From assembly GCA_051294375.1 (NCBI GenBank), contig CM119268.1:9804370-9868369 (forward strand): a DNA stretch of 64,000 nt, written 5' to 3'. Position numbers and translations under genes: made by a program. The notes under the pieces are model-generated. The model ran no database searches. It was not told where the DNA came from and saw only the letters and a list, made by a program, of their open reading frames with translations. This document shows positions 39,909 through 51,900 of the stretch, piece by piece. The stretch is from Paraspadella gotoi. Its lineage: Eukaryota; Chaetognatha. How positions within the stretch are numbered: the stretch's first letter is position 1; each line of letters starts with the position of its first letter.

Positions 39909-42900
39909 GAGAGAGAGAGAGAGAGAGAAAGAGGAGAGAGATAGATCCGCTTTTAACTTTTCACGCAGGCGTCCCGTTCCATCAGCAGAGCCAATGCGCC
40001 ATAATCACTCAGAGTTCACCGGGAAAGTTTTGTCGGATCAAGAGCCTTTGAAGGTAAGTTAAAAAAAATAGGGCCAATAGTTTTTTTCTTTAAGAAAGCC
40101 GTGGTAGGTACAAAAAAAAAAGCTATCAGATTAGTATAGACAATTGACATTTGAATTCGGATCAATGTGTCAAAAAACTAGAAATGAATAACAAATATAA
40201 TTCCCGGGACAACATGCCGTACCGTCGCCTAAGATTTCGAATCTCGACGCATTCCTTCCGCAATCTTCTGCCGCCCAACTCCCTATCACGAACGCTCCTC
40301 CCGGCACCACACGAAAAAAAAAAAGGATGTTTTGAAGAGATTCGATTCTTCTCTTTCGATCGGATTTTTTTGACATCGAGACCGAGAGAAACAGACGAGG
40401 TTGGGTCCGCGTGCGCGGAACGTCGCCCTTCGCAAGCTTCGAACTGCCCTCTTTTTTACCCCTCCCCGTATGACCCTTTTTGTTTTTTTTTATTGTTTTT
40501 TTATTCCTACCCTCGTTTTCCGGTTGACCAGCATCCCTCATCCGCTTCTGTCGGCGATTTCGCATCCATAGTTTTTTGTTTTTTTTATTCGCGCTCGCTC
40601 GGCGTTTTGCCGCTCTAGCGGTAGATGGTAGAATGGTTAGTCTTTTTTTTTGTTTTACTTCGTCGTTTCGTTTCCATCCGTTCGAAGTCACCAAAAGAAC
40701 GATCGAAAAATTCATTGGCTTTGAGAGTTTCTGTTCTCTCAAGTCCCGATGATGCTGTTTGGCGCTTGAAAGCCTGAAGTCTGAAGGCATCCTGTGCCCG
40801 CTTGGGGGAGTCCGTGTTTTTGCGTGCATGTTCGTGAGTATTCGCTAAAGCTCGAAATTCCATCGCTTGCCCGTTTTTATTGTCCTACGAACGACAGCCT
40901 AAATTCACTGCATGATTGGAATTGTCCATTTTTTTCTTCTTTTTTTTTCTTTTTTTATTTTTTTGGCGGTTTTCCTGGCTGTGAACGCTGGTGCTATTAT
41001 GGACATTCCTTCATAAGTGTTTATTTCGATTTTTTCCTCACGGCTGACCCAACTGGACGCATCTTCCTCTTAAGGACCGCCATGTCTGCTCTTTCCCCTC
41101 TGCATCAACAACATCCCCGCCACTCTGCCACTGTCAAACCCCCGGAAACGACTCAGGCCCGCGGCCCGTTCCAAATCCCCCCTCGCAGTCTCCTCAATCT
41201 GCCGGACGCCTCGCAATGCCGGAAGCTCGAGCGTGGCTCGGTGGCGTCGCTTCTCGGAGTCGACGGCGCGGCTGGCGAGGGAGAGGCACCGTGGCATCCG
41301 TCATCTCGGAAGAAACTACGCGAGATATCGGTCCGACGCGACCTCTCTCTCTCTCTCTCTCTCCTCTCTCTTTTCTCTCCTCTCTCTGTCTCTCTCTCTC
41401 TCTCTTATCTGCTCCTCTCTCTGTCTCCTCTCTCTTTCTCTCTCTTCTCTGCTCTCTCTCAAATAATATTCAATTATCTTAATTTTTCCTGATAATTTGT
41501 TTTTTTCTTATCGACAGAAAGCGCGGAAAAAATCCCATTAGAGGGTGTTTTTGGGAAAAAGGTATTTTTTTAACCGTACTATAATTATAACTTTTTGCCG
41601 ATTGTAATAACTTTTCTAGAACGTAGGCTCGTAGAAAATTCATAATCGTAGATAGTCGGTTTTTTCGGAGACAGACATTTTAAATATCAAACAAAACAGA
41701 GTTTTCTCCAGATATTTGGAGTCTAGTGAATATAATGTTGATTCTGTGTTTTGAAGTGCTATGCAGCCAATTATGCTAATTGTCAAAGAAAGTTAATCTA
41801 AATTGTTTTTGGTCTTTTTCAGGACGCGCAAATGCTTGCTGCAATGAGCGTAATGTTTATTTTTTGTTTTATCTTTTTTATATATATAATTTTACCCACT
41901 AACTATTCGCCGCGTCTTAAAAAAGGCTATCATTTATGCCATCTTAGGTTTAATATAGAAAACTAATATTAACCTAATTATTCCCTTAGATGTTCCACTA
42001 TAATATACAGTGGCTGCTGAGCTGCTGAAAAAAGATATGCAAAGGTATATTTGTTTCTAGCAAAAACATTTTTTCCATCTTGAAGTATCCTTCGTAGCGA
42101 AGCAGTTGAAGAGAAATTTTTAAACGCATGACTGTTTGATGAATGATGCTTTAAACGAGATGAGCTCTGCTTAAAAAAAAGCCCGTTATTTCGCTGTCCG
42201 CAAAGTTTAGCATATTAAACTGGCTAAGAGTTCAATTACTGTATTTTTAGTATTTTTTTTATCCCTGAGAAATATCTTATATTAGTGTTTGAATAACGTT
42301 GTAGTCGTTAATTACGTAGCGACGATTATACAAAAAAAAAAAAAAAAAAAAGAAATAATGAGTAAAAATTGTTCGATTCCCGTATTCATTTACAAAAAAG
42401 ATAACAACGACCGACGACGGACGTGCACATCGATCAGGCGAAGCGAAAGAGAGTCTGCCTCGGCAGATTTAGTAGAAAGGGAAAGAGCGGCCGCGCGCTT
42501 CCGAAACCTGACGACCCTATGCGGCGTCGGCGCCAGCCTCCAAGACTTCCCTCGCCGTCGTCCGAGACAGGCGCGAAGAAGTCGTACGTGCCACGGCTCG
42601 AGAGCTTCGTTGGCTGTTCTTCCGCTCTATGCTTTTTTTGCGCCACGGCTTTGTCTACCGTCTAGCTTTTTTTGCGCCACGGCTGCTCCTCTAGCTTTTT
42701 TTTGCGCGCACGGCTGTCTACCGTCTAGCTTTTTTTGGGCGCACGGCTGTCTACCGTCTAGCTTTTTTGCGCCCGGGCTTTGTGACACGCTTTCTTTTTT
42801 AAAATTTTTTGTCAAGAGTTTTTTTCTGTAATTAAACTTTCAAACGCTTTCTCTCTGTTCGACGCCGATGCGCTGCTTACTGAACGATTTACATAGACGT

Positions 42901-45900
42901 TAGTTCGACTAATATTCAATTTTATTTATAAATATTTATTATTTAGTATTCACCATCCGATTGAGCGGAGTATTTAAATCAAAATAAGCGAAACATCCAA
43001 AATTTTATTTGGGGCTTTTTAGGCTTTTATGCTGATATTATCTCTATATTATCTTATTATTTTTTTCTGTTACGTTCATAGGTTTTTAAAAATTTATATA
43101 ATTCTTTTAGGATTTTAAAAGAATAAATTAAAAGAATTAAAATGAATTAAAAAGCTGAAGCAGCTTTTTATTAACTTAGTAATTCTGAGTTATTTTTATC
43201 TTGCTGTTAGTTACTTTCTGTTGTTAAATGAATAAAGACGATACCTTTTTTGATCCCTGCACCGTTTTCTGAACGCCTTTCGTACTTAAAAAATCCTAAA
43301 AACAATTAACGCGGAAATGCTCGCAACGAAAAAAAAAGAGGCATCCCTCTTTCGACGCGCGCGCCGAGCGCGACGGCTGAGCCCGCCCAAGCTCCGCCTT
43401 TAGTCGTTCCCATCGTCTCGCCCCAGCCGGCCCACCCCTACAGCCCGATGTCAACTACCAGGTAAAGGGCTTTTCGCATTTCGATCTTCGCATGCGTGGC
43501 GCATGATGCGTCCAGACATCCGTCCAAAGCCCGAGTTTTCTCTGAGTTGATATTCCATCCCCAGGAGTGACGAACATTAAATACTGAAAAGTACGCATTC
43601 TCCCTCTTCGCGGTCGTTGTTTTTTTTTTCGAAATTCCCTTGGCATTTTTCACGGGCATTCCCTTTCCGTTGCCAGCCTTATTTCGTTCAGTTGCTCGCT
43701 CTTGTTCGCTTCTCTTCTTTCAGATTCGCATTTGACTGAACTTTTTTTTTTTGTTTTCGCAAGCGGATGCAGCAAAGGACGCGGGTTCGCTCGCATCTTC
43801 GACACCCGGTGGACATGGCCGGCTGCGAAGCCGATCCCTTTTTGGCGGTGAGGAGAAGTTAAGTTATGTTTATTTTCCCTTTAATTTATTTTAACTATTT
43901 CCGCATCTTGGTAAACCCATACCCTCCAGTCCACGGAAGAATACTACTTTTCACATCCACCGTGTTCCGGGGTCAAGACTTGACCCCGGGTCAAACGTGG
44001 TTGGGTCGGACCCAGGAATTCAAGTTCTGCGCGAGAAGCTTCCGCCTTCAGGGACAACGAGGACTTCGTCGTCTGCCGCCATCGACGAGGAAGGATACGA
44101 GTGCAGGTTCCTTTGTTGAAACGGATTCAGTTCTATCCAACATTCGAGCTTTCAACTGAAAAGAAATTAAGTCTGCCAATCAAATTAGTTAAATTCGATC
44201 ATTCCATTCTTCAATCTATGGCAACGTCGATCTTCAAAGTTTGTGGTAATCATTAATTAACCCTACTGAAGAATGACAGTAATAATTGTTACGAGCGTAG
44301 CGACAGAACCGTTCAATATTAAGCAAGTCCGCAGAAGCTTCGGATCGAGGCTGTAACACCGTGTAGCGGCCGGTGAAAGCGCTCCGTCGCGCTCTTACTG
44401 CCAGGCGACCCGCCGGCTAGAACCGCCGGACTCTTTGGGTTAGGAGGCGAATGACTTGCCTTCCTGCACAATGGCCGCGCTGTGAAGCGGTTTGTTGGAT
44501 TTTTATTCCGCACCATAATATATGCAAATCATTTTTTATCCCATAATCCAAAATTTTTTATCACAATAAGTTGACGTTTCATAAACTAAATCGTTCTACT
44601 CTTCATTCACAGATTTCAACGAACGTCGGGAATGTTTGGTCTTCAAACGTGAACGATCTCATCAATCAGTTTCCACAGGGAGTTTAATTTAGTAGAATGA
44701 TCATTGATGCAGTGATCACTAAAAACACAACGGAATCCCGTGATAAACGGCACTGCAACTTCTCTTCTTTCCTATGTAAAGTATGGTATAATGTATTTGA
44801 CTTTAACTTTGCTATTTTTATGCTTTCACTCTTTTCTTCGCTGCTTTTCCTCCTCTCGTCCTTTCTCCCCTCTTCGCTCATGATTCGTGACTAAGAAGAA
44901 AGTTCTAAATTCTATCTCATGATTTCCGCTTCGTCGGTCGGTGTCTTTTTCGTCCTCGCCTTGATGCCCCATTCGTCTTCAGGAGAGCAAGTCATGCTCG
45001 TCGCGGAGTCTCCCGTCGGTTGCATCGCGGATTCTCGACACGGGCCATCCTCTCCTCGCCATCAACGGCAGGGAATGCCCCGCTCAAGTATCAGGTCCGT
45101 GTCCAATGGGTCGCATATGGTCGATTTAGGAAGTCACACTCGAACAGAAGAGAACCCGAGTATGTTGTTATTTTGTTTGTTTACTTTGTTTTGTTTTTTT
45201 TGTTTTTTAGGTGAAATGCGGGACGAAAACTTTTCGCCAGCCCGTCATCATCGAACCTAACGAGCAAGAAGCTTTTCCAAATCGAGCTCGGAGCGACAAA
45301 AAGTGGCGTAGCAGAGGCCGCGACTCTACTGCATCAATTACATAACATTATATTTATTTTAATTTTGTTTTAATTAAGCGCTCTGCCTCAGAGGCACGCT
45401 TCCGCTCTGGCCGCCTTTTTCCGGTCCCTCAACAATATCTCCGTGCGATGTGTCCGCGAGAACTCGAGGTTCATCATTGAGTTGGTAAATCTGGGAGAGG
45501 GAGAAGTTTTTTCTAATTAGGCGAAGGCAGGTTTTATATTGGTAAAGGAGTTCGAAATCATGAACTCAAAAGAGAAGTTATTATTTAACAGGAATTAATT
45601 TTAAAAGTCAAGGACGTAAATAAAGAGATTAATTAGCAGATTATATGTAGTTTTTGTTCTTAGTTTAATATAATAAAGATCGCATTTTCCGTTGGTTGAA
45701 TTATTAAAGGCAAGAAACACATACTGAAACGATAACAGTCAAACCCCAATCTACGCCCACCCCGCACTCTGACTTCAAGACTAAGCATCCTGGTCCCGGT
45801 TCCCAAACCACGATTCCGCTCCAAGCGTTGAAGAATGTCGGACAACGAAGAGGTTGGAGCTCATTGGCCGACGATCCCGTGTTCCTTCATGGCCATCTAA

Positions 45901-48900
45901 CATCCCGAGGAGGATCGTTGCTACGATATTTCTCGATCTCGTCGAAATAGCAAGACTCTCTCTTGAAGTCAGTGGAATAAATTTTTTTTTTTCGGCGTAG
46001 AACTTAAAATAATTTTCAACTGACTTGACTTTCTCATAGCTTCCAACGCTGCAACCTTTCGTCTCTACGGGCGCCGTCTGTTCCCATGACAAACGGCGCG
46101 TGCTCACCGAGTTGACGAAACCACATTGACGAAAAACAACTCATCTGGCGTCAGTTCAGCGCCTTACCTCTCAGGTAAATGTTCATTTCGCGATGAGTCA
46201 CAATTAAACAATTTTACGTAATATAATTCCTTTTACGTCTTTCTTTAGGAATCTCCGAACTGCCTTCTACAGTCTGTTGATGCAAAAAATTCACCTGGAG
46301 AACCATTCGAACGCGAGGTAGCTAAAGTTTGATACTTTTAGTTTCTTTTAATCCACATCAGCAGTTTGATACTTTATAATCTACTATCGCTTATTTTATA
46401 ACACTACATTAATATCCCCAATCCATTTGTTAAGAAATACTTAAAACTAAAACTTGCAGGTCTCGTGCGCTTTCCACGCTATCATCACTTTAAACAACAT
46501 ATTAGAATATTTATGGTAAATTTGGGTTGCACGCGTATCGGACTGTAGTTCATTTCAACGATTGCACTTTCTGTCCTTCCAGTATTCGAGTAAACGCAAG
46601 CTGGCCTACGAGATGATTGGGCCGAAAAGAATTGGTTTCTTCGACTCAGTCTTGTTTTGGGGCCGGTCCACGTTTGATCTTGCCGTGATTAACCGCCGCT
46701 TAAGTGGTTAAAAATTTGCACGAGGGTGTTTCGCGTTTGCTCGAGGAAGATAATGCGGGGCAAAAAAATGTCTTTTTGACTTTTTGTTTATTTTACTTTC
46801 GTCGCAGAAACTTTGACGCAAATTCGAGTTCATAATCCCTTCTGAACCGGAAGAAGCGAAAAACAGAAAATTAACGACCGAAAGATTCGCCCTTTCCGTC
46901 GTGCTGGCGGAGTTTCCATTAGACCTGGAATGGCACACCAATTCAGAGTGAGATTTTGGGAAATGAATTTAATTAGTAGAAAAAAAATTGATGTGAATTT
47001 TAAATTAATATAAAAAAAAAGAAAGAAAAGAGAAAGAAAGAAAGAAAGAACATCACTGACTTAAGAATTACAAGGATTAACTGTCAAGAACGCGTTTTTT
47101 ATTTTCTAGTTTTTCAAGCTTCTTCTGTAGCCGTTTATGCCCCTTCGGAAGAAATAAATAAATGAATGATTCAATGAACTGAATGAATGAATGAAAGAAT
47201 TTATAAAAGATTCAAAAGAAAATAGAGAGAGAAAAAAAAAGAAAGAAGAAAAAAGAAAGAGAAAAGAAAGAAAACAAACAATTCATCCAAACGATTGCGT
47301 CGCCAGGTTCGCGGAGAAGCTCCGGTGGCGCCATCTTCTTTCCGCCTCGCGTTTCCGATTGAGATGCTAAAGACGATGTGCTGAGGGACTCAACGACGCG
47401 TCGCAAGGGCATCAACCATTGCAGGGATCCAATTGAGGATCAAACTCACGCTTTTCGTGTAAGTTTCAAATTTAAACGGTGAAGATTCAAAGTATTTTTT
47501 TTTATTTCGACAATATTCAAATGAGTCAAGTCGTAAATTTGAAATGACATTCCTAGTATTTTTTTTATTGGGATCACTTTTATAAAGGAAGCGCGTCATG
47601 ATAGTTTAATTGCTTTAGAAAAGTTCCTGCGAAACTTTAGACGAAATGATTCGAAAACTGAAAAAAGTTTTTAATTATTTGATTCTTGAATATTCGAATT
47701 CAGAATTCAATTCAGACGTCGAAGAAAAACATAAAATTATATAATACGGTCCAGAATATTTCCGAAATATATTGTATCATTAATCTTAAATAAAAAAAAC
47801 TGTTAACGCTGATGAAGGCTTGTACATACCTAAAGCCGAATCAATGGTCGTTTATTATAAAATAAATCGTTGTTGAAATTAATTGCAAAGCTCTTTCTAA
47901 TTACCAATTAAAAGTCAAATCGATTTGCTTTGTGACTAATCGAGTAGGTGAATATAATTTGACCAAAGAGAGAGAGAGAGAGAGAGAGAAGAAAGAAAGA
48001 GAAGAAAGAAAGAAAGAAAGAAAGGAAGAAAGAAAAGAAAGAAAAAAGAAAGAAAGAAAGAAAGAAAAAATGAATGAGAGATATGAAAGAAAGAAGAAAG
48101 GAAAGAATGAAATAAAGAGAAGAAAGAAAGGAAAGAAAGAATGAAAGAAAGAATAGTCAAAAAAGCAAGATAACAAAGGGTGAGCTCGTGATAAGACTGT
48201 AAGAGACGAAACAAGCATGACTCAGCAAAAAGTTTCTCTGTACTTAACGGTCAACATTTGAGAATGAACTTCGCCCGTGTGAGATTATTCTATTCACGGG
48301 GTGATTGCCCTAATTCGTATTGCCTAAACCTGCGCCTCGTTTTTTAGCTTTAAAAAACGCGCCGGTATTTTCTCAAAACGTCAGCAAATCTCTTCTAAGC
48401 ATTTTTTTCGCTTTAAAATTCTTGCACTTAAAATTCTTTCCCAACGACCACGAGGCAAATCGGTACTTTACCCTCATTTTTATTTAAATCCAATTTCAAT
48501 CTCCGTCCAAAAAAAAAAAAAAACATTTTAAAAAACAGAAACAAAAAAAAAATGAGATCGTCCATTTTTTGCCTCCGTCTTTTCCCTCACCTTGCTTCGT
48601 TCATATTCCTCCTTCCGCCTTTTCGCGCGTTCGCCTCTCCAATAGAGTTCGCCCGTCCCCGGTCCCTTCAACATCTTCCGTCACCTCTCGCCTCCGGCTC
48701 CGAATCGACCTCCGCGCTGGTTTTCCGCGACCGGCGGCAAAAACGCGCATCAACGTCGACATGCGTTTCTTCTCGCGGAACTGGGTCTCCGCCAGAAGCG
48801 GCCGCTTGCAAACGCGACCGAGGACGCCCAGGCGAACGAGGCCGCGCCATCGGTCCCGACCGCACGCGCCTTGCAGCTCATCGTGGATTGTGGCCGCTTG

Positions 48901-51900
48901 GGAATGGAAGCCTCCTGGACAAGAAGCGGCGTCCTGGGATGCGCGGACTTTCGGTTCCTGCACGCTATTCGCTCGAATCGTCGCTGCTCGCCGAACAGGA
49001 CATCAAACGTCGTCGTCGTTCAACGCTTCGCCCTCAGACGCCGCCAAAAAATATTTCCCGCCGCTGTCTCGGACGACGCCCGGAAAGTTGCAGGAGGTGG
49101 CTCGCGCGGAGTCAAGTGGACCCGTGGACGGGATCGTTCGCCCGCGAGGCAGTAAGGGTTGAGGAGGCGACGGAGATCCGGACGAACGTGGCCCTGCCCA
49201 GGGACGGCGGCCGCCAATGTCGAGTGCCCTATGCAGTCAGGCGAGTAGCTCGAGCCAGGGGTGACGAGGAGAGCCTGGTTGGTGGCTTCAAAGCGATTTC
49301 GATCCGGCGAAGGAATGATCGTCGATAATGCTGAAGACAAAGATCAACCCAATCGTCGGTGCGAGGACGATTACGCCGTTGACCAGCGTTTGTCTGTACG
49401 GGAAAGAATTCCTTGAGTGCGCCAAAGCTGCGACGCGTCGAGCAAAGGTTAAGCCGAGGCTTTTTGCACCTATTGACGTGTTCAGGTATAAATGCTTAGT
49501 AAAAGAAATGACGCAGGCAATTAAAATTTATTAGTAATAAACTAATATTTAATTATTGTATAATTAGACTATTTGAGTCAGGTTCCTGATTTAAGAAAAC
49601 AATTTTTGCTATGGCAACAGCCGGGTTGCCTGTTATTGCCCATTGCGATGGGGCGGTCTCACTGTTGGCTTTGGGCTTCCGACCCTCAGTGACGTCTCGC
49701 TGTCACTGTGCGCGGTTACCCGTCGACGGTGGGTCCCGCTTTGCCAACGCAGAGGGAAGTCGTTAGGATATGTGGATGGAACACCCGACGCCTGGATGGT
49801 GCGTTCACTCCTCTGAGCACAATGGAGACTGGCTGAACGATTGGTCTATGTGAGCAGTGTGAATTTACTGCACAAGATCCCCGGGCCAAGACATTACTCA
49901 GGTTCTGCCAGGCCTGAGAGGGTGTTCTGTGAAGATCTACCCATAGTGGGAGAGAAGACAGAGAGCGGCGAGTAGTGGGGGCATGGCGTTTGTCGTAGCC
50001 GTACCCAAAGTTGGCAGGGTATAGGCGTTTGTCCGTAGCTTACCCTGAGAAGTTGCTGTTTGAAATAGTAAGGCTCAACCATTATGGCAACAGCCGGGTT
50101 GCCTGTGATGGCCGCATTGGGAATGGGGCCATCTCACTTTTTGGCTTCCTCAGTGACGCTCCAGAACAACTGGTGCGGTTACGCTAGGATTTTGGTCTCG
50201 CTTGCCACACGGCAGAGGAAAGGTCGTTAGACTGTGGAATGGACACGCCAATGCTTGGAATGGTGGCGTTTCGCACCTCTGAGCCATGGAATTTAGATGC
50301 GAATATACTGCAAGCAGTGCTCATTTAGAAGAATTTTAAATAATTATTTGGAAAATTGGATCAAAGTTAATTTTATTTCCTCCTCAGAAATCTTGTTCTG
50401 ATCGTATTCTCCTTCATCCTTCCTTCCTCTCAATCATCTTCCGAATTTATCCCGAGCAGCGACGAGGTTCGCAGCTTTAGCCGAATCTTTGCGGAGGCGC
50501 GACCCCGAGGAGCTCCGCCGCGCCTCCGCCGTCGACGTCCTGCGACGCCCGCGGTGTGAGGCGAGGGTGCTATATTGAGCGGCGTCGAGCGGTCCGTCGT
50601 CGAATCAGGAGTCGGCGTTGCTCCAACCGTGCCTCGGCGGCGTCCAACCTGCGGGGACTTCTCATCTGTTGCATTTCGTGGCGGCGGCCGGTCGCGACGA
50701 AACAATTTGAGATGCGGAATCTGGCGGGAAGGATATCAACGCCGAAGAAATGAGGTTTCGACGACGCTGAGACGTCTCCTCTTCGCGGCGTCGCGAACGG
50801 GCGTACGTCCAAGAGCCAAGTTCCGGCCCCTCGCGTCGAAGACGACCCTCGATGTTTCACCGGATTTCGGTGCGAAAAATGTTTGTTTGCGCTCCGCAAA
50901 AGCCGACATTTTTTATAACTCTATCGCATAAATTTTTAAGCTTACTTTTCCTTAATCGACGAAAGCGCCGCTCAGACGAAACGCGCCGACTCAGCTAACG
51001 CGGATTGACCTCGCTGCGTTGCCATGGACGACCGGACGCACCAATCAGTCGCCTTCGCCTATCCTCACCATGCTAAAATTCTCTTGCGAACGAAGGACTG
51101 CGGCAAAATCTTCGCCCGCCACTTTAAACCTTGTTCGCCGCCTCGTCTAGTCATGTTCGTCTCCCAACACGCCTGTCTGCGTCATGGCCTACTGCGACCA
51201 ACGATTTCCACGCGCCACGCTTGTCGAGCCGCTGATGGACGCTCCATTTGCTTACGGCGTAAATTGCGGATCTCAGTTTTGGAACTACTTTGCGCACAAC
51301 AGCGTGGAACTGGACCTATTCTTCAGTTATTCTCTTGGTTTTTTCAACGTGCTCTTTCTCTCTTTTCCCAGTCACGCCGAGCGTTGCGTAGAGTCGTTAT
51401 AACTTTTCGCCAGCTTTGGCTGCTACGCAAATTCCCACGTTCCGGAGCATTTGAGGGGTTTTGGACGGCCCTTTAATGGCGTCTGTCGTGGAATGATAAC
51501 CCGTCTTGGGATGCCTTACTCGATGGCGTTTTGGCGGCTAAGCATCTGGCCGCAGATTCAATAGGATTTGAAGGAAAAGAGATGGTGAGGATCCTCTCCT
51601 TGATCTGGGGATTACTCACCACCTTCCACATCGTCCTCCTCTGTTGCATTACACGCGTTCACCACCTGCCTCTGTGGCTCGCGACGCTTTGCTATTTTAT
51701 CAAATTATCCTCTTCATTTTTAAACGTTTGGGCTTTGTCTCTTTACGGCATCTGCTGGCTATTTCGCCTACGAGAACACTGACCATTCTATTTACATTTC
51801 GTCCTTTTCACTCTGACGCGCCATCGTCCTGCCACTACCAGCTGACGGTGAACGTGATCGGTCCTGCGTGGCCGGCTGCGTCCACTTCGCCTGGAATCTC

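Larger units (their letters stand above)
40054..43330. other. RyR intron/linker region with possible short exons
   Basis: There are no confident genes. About 41,040-41,335 has normal base composition and reads [14 protein letters not shown] and [17 protein letters not shown], which could be part of the unstructured RyR linker before SPRY3. About 42,400-42,600 is G+C-rich with basic open frames. The remainder is AT-rich, with a CT microsatellite at 41,341-41,460. Confidence 0.4.

Noticed and set aside
40170-40829. A 219-codon open frame on the - strand
   Set aside because: It is basic, low-complexity text with no domain, crossing AT-rich simple sequence; no splice or family support.
44300-44520. 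A possible tRNA-derived SINE or RNA gene on the - strand
   Set aside because: It has G+C-rich text with a GGTTCTAGCC that recalls a B box, but no cloverleaf, A box or second copy could be found in the window.
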